A stretch of DNA of 64,000 bases from Lasiosphaeris hirsuta. Its lineage: Eukaryota > Ascomycota > Sordariomycetes > Sordariales > Lasiosphaeriaceae. Numbering within the stretch: position 1 is the stretch's first letter; every line of letters starts with the position of its first letter. Both the position numbers and the translations under genes were made by a program. This document shows, piece by piece, positions 32,523 through 42,326 of the stretch. Below the pieces are notes generated by a model. That model had not been told where the DNA came from. It did no database searches and saw nothing but the letters and a program-made list of their open reading frames with translations. The stretch is from positions 3,968,001 to 4,032,000 of the forward strand of contig JAUKUA010000002.1 in the NCBI GenBank assembly GCA_030549175.1, given 5' to 3'.

Positions 32523-34314
32523 CGCGTGGGTCGGCAGAGAGCAACAAGAGGGGCCAACTGGATGCTGGTGTTGGCAGTCGAGACAGATTATGCTGGATAG
32601 CTAATGTGTATAGTTAGCAACCCATTGTCGATGGGCGCCTTTGTCCCAGCGTTCGCATTCGACCCAATCTGACTAGGGCGGTTCGAAGTGGGCAGGGACG
32701 CGTTGGGCAGGAAGCCTATAAACAATGAGCCAGAAAGCTTGCAGATCAGGCCAGGGCTAATTGCCAGATGCCAGATATCCGGGTGCGCTGCCGGGGGCCG
32801 TTTGTTGTGATGCGATGCGATGCGATGCGATGCTTCAATCTCGAGTCGCTGGGCTTATGGCGGGAACGAAGGAATGTAGTTGGAGCTCAGGTCAATCGAC
32901 GCTTGGTGGGGGCCGGCAGAATGCGTCCTCGAGGATGCAGCACATGCCGACTAGACCTGTAGAGGCGGAACGGAACAGAGGGCCACGGGCAGCGAGTAGC
33001 AAGCAGGTGTATGAGGTGGTACTTTAGGCCGCGTTGGATGGCTTGAATTGGGAACCTCCATGGGAATGATGGGGTGCCGTTGATAAGCCGCTTTCCCCCT
33101 CCTCCTAGCTCCCCTCGCTCCAGGCTGCAAGCTGCGACCCGCTAAATCATGCGTCCTCGTGTGGTGGCCCTGACCCCTCGTTGTCTCAGCGTATTACATA
33201 AGGCTATCAATATGTAGGAACGGTGGAGAATGCTACGAAATATTACTTCGTGTTAGCGGCTCCAACAAGCAGCGCTGACTCCCGTCTCCGTCATCAGCCG
33301 CGCATGCATGGATTCTGAAACGGAGTGAATTGTGCAAGCACCTGCTGTAAGTGCGAAGAGCATAGATAAGGAGTCAAATTGGTATTTTATCCTTTAGGTT
33401 TTCACAACCGATTGATGACAACAGCCTCGGCTTATAGACTCATAAACAGCAGGGCTAATATTTGAACCCACTGCTACGACGTTCCACTTATCGCTGAGAA
33501 GGAGGCTGATAGCAACCTACACGTGATGATAGAGCCCCCTACAATTCGCATCAACAAGCGGGTAAAAATGGGCTTCAGTGCAGGATGGAAATAAGAAAAA
33601 AAAAAACGTAAACAACCGTCCGCACGTCAAATCGCGTCGGAATATCTCACAGCACAGACACAAGCTACGGACAGAGTGTAGTAGACAAATCTGCAGTACG
33701 ACTGTAACACAAAAATCATCCATTTGGTATAATTACAGCTTCCTAACCATCGGGCCTCCCCGAAAATTCTAAAGACAATCCAAAACGTCAGCCCCGTCGC
33801 AGCGCAGGTTACGCCGAAGAAGACGGACCATCCTGCGCCATTGGAGTACCGCCCGAGGTGCTCGTTAACCCTGCTGTGTAGAATTCTCTTTTCCCTCGCC
33901 AAATCGTCGCAGCGATGATGTAACATGAAAAAGCCGCCCGCCCAAGAGAATATCCAGTAGGTATCGTCAGCAGGAATATGCGATGCAAAAAAAGGCGCGC
34001 GCTTTTCGGCGGTGAGCTCCCCCCCCCCCCAATCATCCAATCCGAGGTCCGGCACCCAAGCCAGCCAGTTCCCGCCTATCCCATTTGCGCTGTGTGCCAC
34101 CGCCATCGTCAGAATTTAAAAAAAGACATCCCGCACGCAAATCCGAAAAGATACATGACTGCCCAGTGCAAAACCCCGCGCTTGTCGCTAGAACGCGTGC
34201 CGATGAACCAACCCTCGCCATGTTCCCAAGCCCCCTAACGCCAATCCCAAAAAGCCGTCACGTCAGTAAGAAAAAGACATCATTAAAAGTCAGAGACATC
34301 AGAGATCAAAGACA
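32523..34314. other. intergenic region between NPF protein gene and histone H1
   Basis: This holds the upstream region of the NPF gene and the 3' flank of H1. It contains a TGCGA pentanucleotide array at 32810-32833 and AT-rich sequence at 33200-33770. A minus-strand membrane-protein-like open stretch between about 33770 and 34245 is discussed as a finding and is not called as a gene. Confidence 0.5.
32810..32833. repeat. (TGCGA)n pentanucleotide microsatellite
   Basis: About five perfect copies of the TGCGA unit occur in the upstream region of the NPF gene. Confidence 0.9.
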
Positions 34315-35391
34315 TTATGCTGCTGCTGCCGGTGCTTCGGCCTTGTCTGCTTTCTTTGGTGTCTTCTCCTTCTTGGCAGCAGCTTTCTTCGGTGCGGCGG
34401 CCTTCTTAGGGGCTGCTGGCTTGGCTGACGTCTTTGCGACACGCCCCGACTTGGTCTTGGTCAGGACTGTGGCCTTCTCAACAACCGCAGGTGCCTGAGT
34501 GCCGTTAGATCATTTGATGCGGCCAGGAAAGGAATGTGCATCAACCAACCTTCTTGGGGGCGGCGACCTTCTTCTCCTTCTTGGGAGCAGCGGGCTTCTT
34601 CTCCTTGGGCTCCTTCTTGGTGGCAGCGGCCTCCTTCTTGGGCGCAGCAGCCTTCTTGGGCGGGGCAGCGGGCTTCTTCTCCTTAGGCTCCTTCTTGGGA
34701 GCAGCCTCCTTCTTTGGTGCTGCTACCTTCTTGGGAGCGGCGGCGGCAGGGGCCTTCTTGGCCAGCTTGGTGCCACCCGAGGCACCCTTGGGCTGTTCAA
34801 ACACGCCCTTGGTGACACCGGCCTTCAGGGCCTTGTTGAAGAGCGAGTCGAACATCTTGTCGACAACATTGATGGTGTTGTTGGCCTTGACATACTTCTT
34901 CAGTGATTGCCGGCTGGTCGCTGTGTTAGTGCGGTGCGCGAAAAATGGGAAATGAAAATGTGCACTGCAAACGCAGCCAAGTGGATTTGCGGCCGACACA
35001 GCGACAGTGACAGAAAAATTGATGCTTCTTACCTGGAGCCATTGCGGTCCTTGAGCTAGAATGCGGGAAACAGAGTCAGCATAATTTGTTCTCCTTGCAG
35101 ACAATCTACGAGGAGAGGGGGCACTGGTGCAATGCGAGCGGCAAAGCATCATGAGCTTCACTCATATTTGCATTGCCGACCGGTCGCCGACACCGAATGC
35201 GCCGGAAGCAGAGGAACGGGAGTAATTACCGCAACAATAGCGTCAGTGATCATGGCCTGGTTATTGTTAGATACAGATTATCATCCAAAAGGGCCGGTGT
35301 CAAAGCCGCTTACCTGGTAGGAGCCGTGGGTAGGTGCTGCCTTGGCCGCTTTGGGAGCAGCAGCGGCGGGCGAGGTCTTCTTGGGAGGCAT
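34315..35391 (-). CDS. linker histone H1
   Basis: Histone H1 binds the nucleosome dyad and linker DNA. Five exons join in phase to 223 residues: 35391-35314, 35256-35230, 35055-35033, 34913-34550 and 34494-34315. Exons 2 and 3 are only 27 and 23 bases. The short N-terminal tail MPPKKTSPAAAAPKAAK precedes the winged-helix H15 domain. That domain is spliced from five pieces: HGSYQ, AMITDAIVA, LKDRNGSS, RQSLKKYVKANN and DSLFNKALKAGVTKGVF. The C-terminal tail is Lys/Ala/Pro-rich with repeated APKKEAAPKKEPKEKKP blocks and ends KAEAPAAAA. The exon 4 acceptor is the second of two nearby AGs (CGACCAG before CCGGCAA), because the first breaks the frame. Length and composition match filamentous fungal H1. 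Confidence 0.95.
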
Positions 35392-38300
35392 CTTGGTTGC
35401 TTGTGTGGGTGGGCTAAAAAAGCGTGGGATAGTCTGAAAGCTGAATCGGATTGAATGGCTTGGCTTGCGCGCTTTGGATGAGATAAAATAATCTAGATCG
35501 TATTTGAATTCGTATCGAGAGGAACCTGGGACAAGATGGTGGGCGGGCAGTCGCGCTCGAGGAGGGCAGCCCGGGTGTTTATATATGGGGGCGGGGGTGT
35601 GGTTTGCCCTCGAGTGATTGCGCGGCGTGAGCCCTGAGCTTCACTGGTCTCACAACACACCTGCAGGCCATTCCCCGGGGCAAAGCTCACGGCTTGGTGG
35701 AAGCCTTGGCCCGTGCTCCCGCTGGAAGACCTGAAGGCTGCGACAACTTTCAACGGAGAACATTGGGAGCATTGAGCTCCTGCCAGCAATTGAGGGCCTC
35801 GGAGCTTGCCCGGGCGATGAAGCTTCCGTCCCATCCCCTCGACCTATCCAGCTCCTCAGCTCAATTTTCTGACCGGGTGTCGCGCCCTCCCCCTCCACCA
35901 CATTCATTTGTCTCTCATTCATCGACTGCCGGGCTGCTGCCCGCCAGCCCGCCTTCCCCCAGGCTGTCGGGCAGGTTGAGGTATGAACGAGCAGATCAGG
36001 TGGGACCACCTGGCAATTCCCCCTCGTCTCGCGGAGGTGAGGTGGCATGGCATCAGTGCCGCATCACGGGCAGCAGGGCGAGGTGTGGCAAGCCCGTTCC
36101 AGGTCGGTCAGCCCAACGTTCCAACGCTCCAACGTGCGTGGCTCTGGGATGCGGCGATTCAATTATTATCACGTCTACTTCCCACCTCCTGCTACCCCAT
36201 TTCCCGGATCGATGCCCGACTTGCATTGCGCTTCTGTCCTAGCTGCCCTGGGCGTTCTCGCATGCCTCACCCGCTACCCCAAGGCTTGGATCCCCAAACC
36301 CCGAGCACACATGTATGCTGTGTCGCACATGGCTTCGAGCGGCGACAGACGAAAGACGTGAATTGTCCTGCGCCCTCATGCGTCCACCTGCGTTGTGCCA
36401 GTGTGGAGAACTCCCCCTCGTCAGCGACTCGGGAGCCCGCCGAGTGCTGGCCTGCCGCGTTTCTTGGTCGCTTCGATCACTTGCCGCCCCGGCTTTTGCG
36501 CTTTCCCCCTTTTGGCGAGCTCGCGGCGGCCATTTAAATCGGAAACGTCGAAAAACTCGCAGCACACCTTTTTTCTGATTGGCCCGTTCAACAACAAGTC
36601 ATCCACCTTGTACCTCGCGTTGTCAATCATGCGCACCCCGCCATCGACGAGGACGCAAAGCTCTCACTCTCTGATCTCGAGCCTTCGCCGTCCCCCATCG
36701 CTCGAGTGTGAAGCCTTCCTCTGCTTCTCTCGCTTCTTCGCACGCCCTCCCACACCGATTCCAGGCTCCGTTACCTATGTGCGTTTGCATCCCAATTTTC
36801 TGTATTTTTTTCGGCCCCATATCGGCCCTGACTCGATCGACGCGAGTTGCTGCCGTACGGGCCCCGGAATCCATGTCGCGGCCGTTTTTTGGAACGCGAT
36901 TCTGTGTTTCTTTCTGTCTTCGCGACCACCAAGACTTCAAAGCGCACTCGCAATAGCGCTCACACAACCCCTGCTTTGCTGTATTAAAATGACTGGGTAT
37001 GCATCTCCTCGACGCCAGTTTTATTGTCGTCACATTTTGCCCCACGTTGCAGCTCCCGTTTCAAAGATTTCGGCGTCTGCATCCAAAGTCACGATTGATG
37101 ATATTGCGCGATGCCCCGCGACGATCAGTCGTGAAGCTATCCGCACATTAACCACTCCCTACCTCTTCCGTGCCCAACGTCCACTCATCTTGACTCAAAT
37201 AACCACTAGCATCGATGAATCATTGAGTTAGGTCGCTGGCTTTATTTTTTCTTATTTTTGCGCGTCATTTTGTTCTGCAGTCGCCGCAATTCAGGCACCA
37301 AAAGTTTGCGTCGTAGATTTGGTGTCGTGTCGGTTTTGCTGCGCATCTCCCAACCAGCCCAAAAGATTCACTTCCTGCCGACCAGTACCGTTGGATTAGC
37401 CAGATTGCCCTTCGGCGAGTCACCTATCATTACGTGAACGGTTTGCCGCCGGGATGCGATTCCATCACACCTTGCGACTTCAGTCTGCACATCATTTACG
37501 AGGAATCAAGCGCGTGTAATTGGATTGTTGTGCGTATGCTTTTCGAGAAGCTCATATGACCACCACACTTTGACAGGTGCAGCGTGGATTTCCGGCCACC
37601 ACCAGGAACAAATTACATCTCATCCAGTTCCCTTTTGACTTTTGACCAGCTTATTCCTTTCGCCTGCGAGTCAACCTGATTCATGTTCCTCAGCCTGCCC
37701 GAGTGACACAGTCTACCTGTGGCAGTCTTTTCGCACAAACTGTCGCACCCACGCCGCAACAGTGAATGACAATACTGGTACCTATTTAGTTTCGATGAAT
37801 GCGAATTGGCATGTCGAACGCACGCCATCGCAATGTCAGCCACCATATCAGAGGAACTAAACACGCTTCTAAATGATGATACCCTCCTATCCTCAGCGTT
37901 GGATTTCCAACCGATTCTCAGCCTAGTCTACTAGCACCATAACACCGAGCCAAGTAATTTTACCAATTAACAGAAGATCAATGGTATCATGACGAGGATA
38001 TTGAGTCGAGTATATAGTCTTGTTGTAGTTTTGAACCACGCCCAGGGTGTTGAGCTAGAGTGGCATCCAGAATGCAGCGCGCGCCCCCTTATTAGCAGTA
38101 TTTACAGCCCAACAACTCGGATGGGTTCGGTTCCATGCTGGGTAACTTAGGCATCTTTCACAGCCAGGTCCGTCAATATCACGGTAGTGTCATGGTCAAG
38201 TTAAATAGATGAACGTGTTATTTGCTGTCTGTTCTCCATTGACCAAGCTACCTTGTTCAATATTCCCATGGGTCCCCAACTTATCTTTTGGGCAGTACAT

Positions 38301-38474
38301 CTACACTATCGGCTTTCTCCACAGCTTTTCGTGAACGCTCTTTCGAGTATGAGGATTTGGCCAACTGGGAATATCCCCGAGTCCCCACCCAAACACATCC
38401 GGCGTTCCCCAAACCCAACCCTTCGCGCTCCACAGTCAGCTCCATTGCCAGGCAAGGAAAATACCATCCAGCAA
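35392..38474. other. intergenic region upstream of histone H1
   Basis: This holds the promoter of H1 and GC-rich sequence to about 37000, then more AT-rich DNA. A 278-codon open frame at 36395-37231 is not protein-like. ATGACTGG followed by GTATGC at 36989 resembles a histone H4 first exon, but no H4 body follows. No gene is called. Confidence 0.5.
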
Positions 38475-38579
38475 GGTAACGTGGCCGAGCGGTTGAGGCG
38501 CCACGTTGGGGTTAACCCTTAATACAATCTCATGATTCCGTGGTCCGAAAGGGCGTGAGTTCGAAGCTCACCGTTATCA
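38475..38579 (+). tRNA. type II (leucine-like) tRNA with intron, apparent anticodon GGG
   Basis: A full cloverleaf can be drawn. The acceptor GGTAACG (38475-38481) pairs with CGTTATC (38572-38578; one G-T pair), with discriminator A at 38579. D-stem GCC/GGC encloses GAGCGGTTGA. Anticodon stem CCACG (38501-38505) pairs with CGTGG (38539-38543). A long variable arm TCCGAAAGGGC makes it type II, and the T-arm is GTGAG-TTCGAAG-CTCAC. The A box (TGGCCGAGCGG) and B box (GTTCGAAGC) are intact, and T4 follows at 38586-38589. With the intron at the universal 37/38 position, it spans 38512-38537 (26 nt). The loop is then TT-GGG-G-C, so positions 34-36 read GGG, complementary to proline codon CCC. Variable arm and A73 fit leucine tRNA; Ser tRNAs have G73. 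The tRNA call is firm; the anticodon depends on canonical intron placement. Confidence 0.85.
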
Positions 38580-40598
38580 ATATACTTTTGCCAGGCGGTC
38601 TCTTCCCAGTTCAGAAAGTTGACTTGCCTTGTCATTCTCTTTTTGGACACGAATCCTTCTCGATTGCAGCAAAACGGTATACATGTAGGTCATAGTATCT
38701 ATGCGGATGTGTGGTTGGGGAGTATTTTGTACCAACTCAAACATGTGCTGACGTGGTCGTGCCAGTTACATGCTGCTACGTTAGATACATAATAAGAGCC
38801 CTCCATAATAATTAGTATGGCCGCATTTACACATGCGCGTTTGGGTTATTCTGTTGATGCTCTATGCTGTTTATAGAAGTTGCGTTTGAGAAGAACTTGA
38901 ACATTGTGGAACACTGCATTACAAAACCTCCTTTGTTTCCGAGACCCTTGCAGCTTCCAAAGTCGCCCAATTTTTCATGGGCCAGGTTTCTAGAGGCATA
39001 CGTCTAGATGAGATGAGTTAGTTGTGTTATACTTTGTGCGTATTCCGCCGTGACGCGTCGAATACGCTGTTGCTTCGAGCAGTCCTATCTTCGAACGATG
39101 ATGCAATTCCCGATTTAGCGATACTCTCGGATGCGCTGACCAAAACCTCTGATTAAAATGCCATTGGATAGCGAGGCGGGTCCCGGGTGTATCGTGTAGC
39201 ACGGGGAAGTCACTACGATGTGTATGTTGCGTTTGGTGGCCTGAGTCTTGAGATTTGGGCATTGGTAGAATTAGACTCGCAGCCTAAAGTTCCGTGACAC
39301 TCAAGCATTAGATATGGTAGACAAGCAGGAATTGAATGGGTGCCTGATCGTAACACCTTTCGGAATAACGTTATAAGGCCATGAATGATAGTTTTCTCAA
39401 CGTGGGCCGTGGCAGAGTATGGTTGGCTTCACAAATTAGCAACATCATGATACATTGCAAATCATCACTACTCCGCAAAGAAAACACGACCAGCTTTCTA
39501 AAACCGATAGTTCAACAGTTCACGAAGTTGAGAAACGTAATTTATGTTCCTCAAACTGTCACTAGTGCTACATATTCATCTCATCTCGCTTTGATATCTG
39601 CGCTGGCAGCTCTCGGGACAGCATCCACCTGTTACTCGAACCGCCATCATTGGCACCGAGCAGCGGTTACCCTCAACTCAGAGCACTATACCAAGACGCG
39701 AATGGGAAACTAAGACCACCAGCCGTGTGACCTGGCATCGTCCTACCCGAGATTTGAGTTGTGTTCTGTAAATGCCCTCCACCACTGAGCGATAAACAAT
39801 ATATCTGTGGTACTTATTCACGCAGCTACCTTCCCATGTCACCAGGAGCTGGGCTCGGATAGGCACAAACAACAAAGCCGTTTAAGTTTGTCGTATCTGG
39901 GTAACCGGTAATAAACTTACATCATACACATATCGCATCCAACCACCCACCGGCATTAAACACCACAACTCTGAAGTTCGCCATCCCTACTCCTGGCATA
40001 ATATGCACAACACCTACCGAAGCTCCCGGTTACGTCCGCCACAGCCCGACCTGACTACTTGACACGTTAATGGAATGAAAATTAGCCCACAACGCAGGAG
40101 CGTCTGCGCACTGGTCACTCAAAACACAACTCAACAATAATAATTGCGAAGGATATTTTTAATTTCAGGCACCGCTCGCTAAGACGCCTCCTATGACCAT
40201 ACATGCAACAACCTCTTAACCTGGCACGCTCCAAAACGGAAGCCGCCTCCGCTTAACCCCAACGCCATCCCAATGTTTGCCGTACTGACGCCAGTATCGG
40301 ATGCCGATGAAACAGATTTTGATAACCATATAACTTGAAAACAAGGGAAGAAAGGAATCACAATGCTCCATGTTTCCATGCCCTTCCCGGCCCCCGAAAG
40401 TTCCGAAAGTCTTCCCCTGGCAAAAAGAAAATCTGGCGCAGGAAATGCCAGTCGACTTACGCCCGTTCCTATCTCCGAGACCAATGCGAACAAAAACGAC
40501 CTTCCACAGCCGTGGGGTTCGACCTGTCTTGAGTAGAGGATTGAGCGCTGTGCCGCTCTGTTTCTTCAACATTAGCCCATCTACCGGGGCAAATGGGT
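38580..40598. other. AT-rich gene-poor region
   Basis: This is AT-rich sequence between the tRNA and the WOPR gene 3' end. Small frames show no family resemblance. Composition may reflect decayed repeats; no intact element was seen. Confidence 0.5.
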
Positions 40599-42326
40599 TC
40601 AGGCGTAAAACTTCTTATCCAGGATATTTAACGCCCTCTTGTCTTCCATGAGTAATTGCTGCCCTGCCGCCATTCCATTTGTCGATGTCCTATCAGCGTT
40701 ATTGATGGCATACTGGGTTCTCGGTGAGCTATTCGCACTATTGGCGCTGCCTGGGTTTGCGCTGCTGGGCTCCGAGTTTGAAGGGCTCGGGTGCAGAAGC
40801 AGTGCCGAGAGACTAGCCTTGATGCTTGCCGCATTGAGCGGGGGCGGTGCCTTAGAATCAGAGTGCGAGCTCCGCGGAGGAGAAGCCGAAGTTGCCCTCA
40901 AAGGTGGTGTCGCGTTGGACCCTAATCCATGCTGCGAGTGATGTGGCGCTAGTAATGGGAGTGGTCTTTGCGGGCTGCGGGCGACTTTGCCTGCCAGCAG
41001 CGGGTCGATCCGGACTGCTTCCCTGGCCTGCGCTTGGAGGTGCTGGGATCGCGGTGAGTCAATTGGGGCCATTCGATTCGATTGTGACATATGTGGCGAT
41101 TGGTGCGTATTTTGTTGTTGGAATTGTGGTAGCGGTTGCGGTAGTCCGATCTTGGGCTGCAGCTGTTGCGGTTGCGGCAACTGCTGTGTAGGGTGTGGTA
41201 ACTGTTGCAAAGGAGGTGGCAATTGCTGCGAGGGCTGCGGCGGCGGCAGGGGCGCGCGTTCGTACGGGGGAGGACCGCGTTGATATTGCTGGTGGTGCTG
41301 CTGTTGACTTGGATGCTGCTGATGTTGGTGGTGCTGTAGGTGGTTCTGCTGCTGCTGAGGGTGCTGCTGCTGAAGTTGCTGCTGCTGAGGTTGCTGCTGC
41401 TGAGGGTGCCGCTGCTGAAGTTGCCGCTGCTGAGGTTGCTGCTGCTGAGGTTGAAGTTGCTGCTGCTGAGGGTGCCGCTGCTGAGGTTGCTGCTGCTGAA
41501 GTTGCTGCTGCTGAGGTTGCTGCTGCTGCTGCTGGTGGTGCTGCTGTTGCTGCTGGAGGCTAGGATATGTGTGTTGTTGCTGAAGGGGAGGGAGAGATGC
41601 TGGTGAGTAGGATGGCGGGGCAGTCGTATAGTGACCATGACTGTACGGCGGTGTCGCAACTGGCGACGGCGGCCAATAGTGTTGTTGGTACTGGGGAGGA
41701 TAGCCTTGATGAGGCGGCGGTCCTTGCTGTTGTGGGTGGTGCTGCATGTATGGCTGCTGCATAGGAACTCTCGTCAAGGCAGGCCCGGGGGTCTCGTTGA
41801 GGCTTGACTCTGGATACATGCCCTTGGCAGGAACGACATTCCGAAGATTCGAGTCGTTAGTGGGAGTCGTAAGGTCTTGCGGCCCCCTCGAGAAATAAGA
41901 GATCAAGTGGAGATGTTGACCGGTGGATGTCGTAATACTGAACGACTGCTTCATGAGCCCATCGGCCTTATACCGGTATCCGTCAGGCTCGCCGTCATCC
42001 TGGTCCTCGTCACTACCGCGGCCAGAGTCGGGAGTCTTTCCGGCACCTCTCCGGCTGCCGCCAAAGCCATTGCCTCGCTTTCCCTCCATTTCCCGGTAGG
42101 TCAAGAAGCTTCCGGACACGCGACTTGCGCTCCATGATTTCCCGTCAGTCCACCTGCGCATGCCGGCTTCCCGCTCGTCCCAAACAAAGACGGAACCGGA
42201 CCGGATGGCTTGCCTTTCCTTCTCGGACAGTCTTCGTTGTACGCGCGGTAGCAGACCGAGCCTACATGCCTCGAAAAGCTTGATGGCGTCATTGGGTGTC
42301 CGCACAAATCCGAAATATGTCTCCAT
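40599..42326 (-). CDS. Gti1/Pac2 (WOPR) family transcription regulator with long polyQ tract
   Basis: WOPR proteins are fungal DNA-binding master regulators of development, morphology and virulence-type programmes (Wor1, Ryp1, Sge1, Pac2, Gti1). This is a single exon of 575 residues from ATG 42326. The first WOPR half is METYFGFVRTPNDAIKLFEAC through GSVFVWDEREAGMRRWTDG and SASRVSGSFLTYREMEG (1-82). After a variable acidic linker, the second half is YRYKADGLMKQSF and STGQHLHLISYFS (about 118-147). The RRLSEKERQAIRSGSVFVWDE text resembles the Pac2 branch more than the Wor1/Sge1 branch as I recall them; this is tentative. Residues about 245-410 are glutamine-rich, encoded by interrupted CAG/CAA arrays, and the remainder is Pro/Ser/Asn-rich, probably an activation region. 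The upstream space is exceptionally long (13.3 kb). Confidence 0.9.
   Translation of the reverse strand: METYFGFVRTPNDAIKLFEACRLGLLPRVQRRLSEKERQAIRSGSVFVWDEREAGMRRWTDGKSWSASRVSGSFLTYREMEGKRGNGFGGSRRGAGKTPDSGRGSDEDQDDGEPDGYRYKADGLMKQSFSITTSTGQHLHLISYFSRGPQDLTTPTNDSNLRNVVPAKGMYPESSLNETPGPALTRVPMQQPYMQHHPQQQGPPPHQGYPPQYQQHYWPPSPVATPPYSHGHYTTAPPSYSPASLPPLQQQHTYPSLQQQQQHHQQQQQQPQQQQLQQQQPQQRHPQQQQLQPQQQQPQQRQLQQRHPQQQQPQQQQLQQQHPQQQQNHLQHHQHQQHPSQQQHHQQYQRGPPPYERAPLPPPQPSQQLPPPLQQLPHPTQQLPQPQQLQPKIGLPQPLPQFQQQNTHQSPHMSQSNRMAPIDSPRSQHLQAQAREAVRIDPLLAGKVARSPQRPLPLLAPHHSQHGLGSNATPPLRATSASPPRSSHSDSKAPPPLNAASIKASLSALLLHPSPSNSEPSSANPGSANSANSSPRTQYAINNADRTSTNGMAAGQQLLMEDKRALNILDKKFYA
41264..41579. repeat. 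CAG/CAA coding minisatellite in the WOPR gene
   Basis: On the coding strand, units of 15-18 bases (CAGCAGCAGCAACCT or ...CTT variants) repeat many times. They give runs such as QQQQLQQQQPQQ, with histidine and leucine interruptions. The opposite strand yields long but spurious Ala- and Leu-rich open frames. Confidence 0.9.

Noticed and set aside
36989..36996. ATGACTGG followed by GTATGC, resembling the first exon of a fungal histone H4 gene
   Set aside because: No sequence encoding the H4 body (starting RGKGGKGLGKGG) is found downstream in any frame, so the match is most likely chance or an orphan remnant.
36395..37231. 278-codon plus-strand open frame in the H1 to tRNA gap
   Set aside because: Composition is Pro/Ser/Arg/Cys-rich with no recognisable domain. 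It spans sequence resembling a promoter and no exon structure supports it.
41195..41606. Long Ala/Val/Glu-rich and Leu-rich plus-strand frames
   Set aside because: These are antisense translations of the WOPR CAG/CAA minisatellite.
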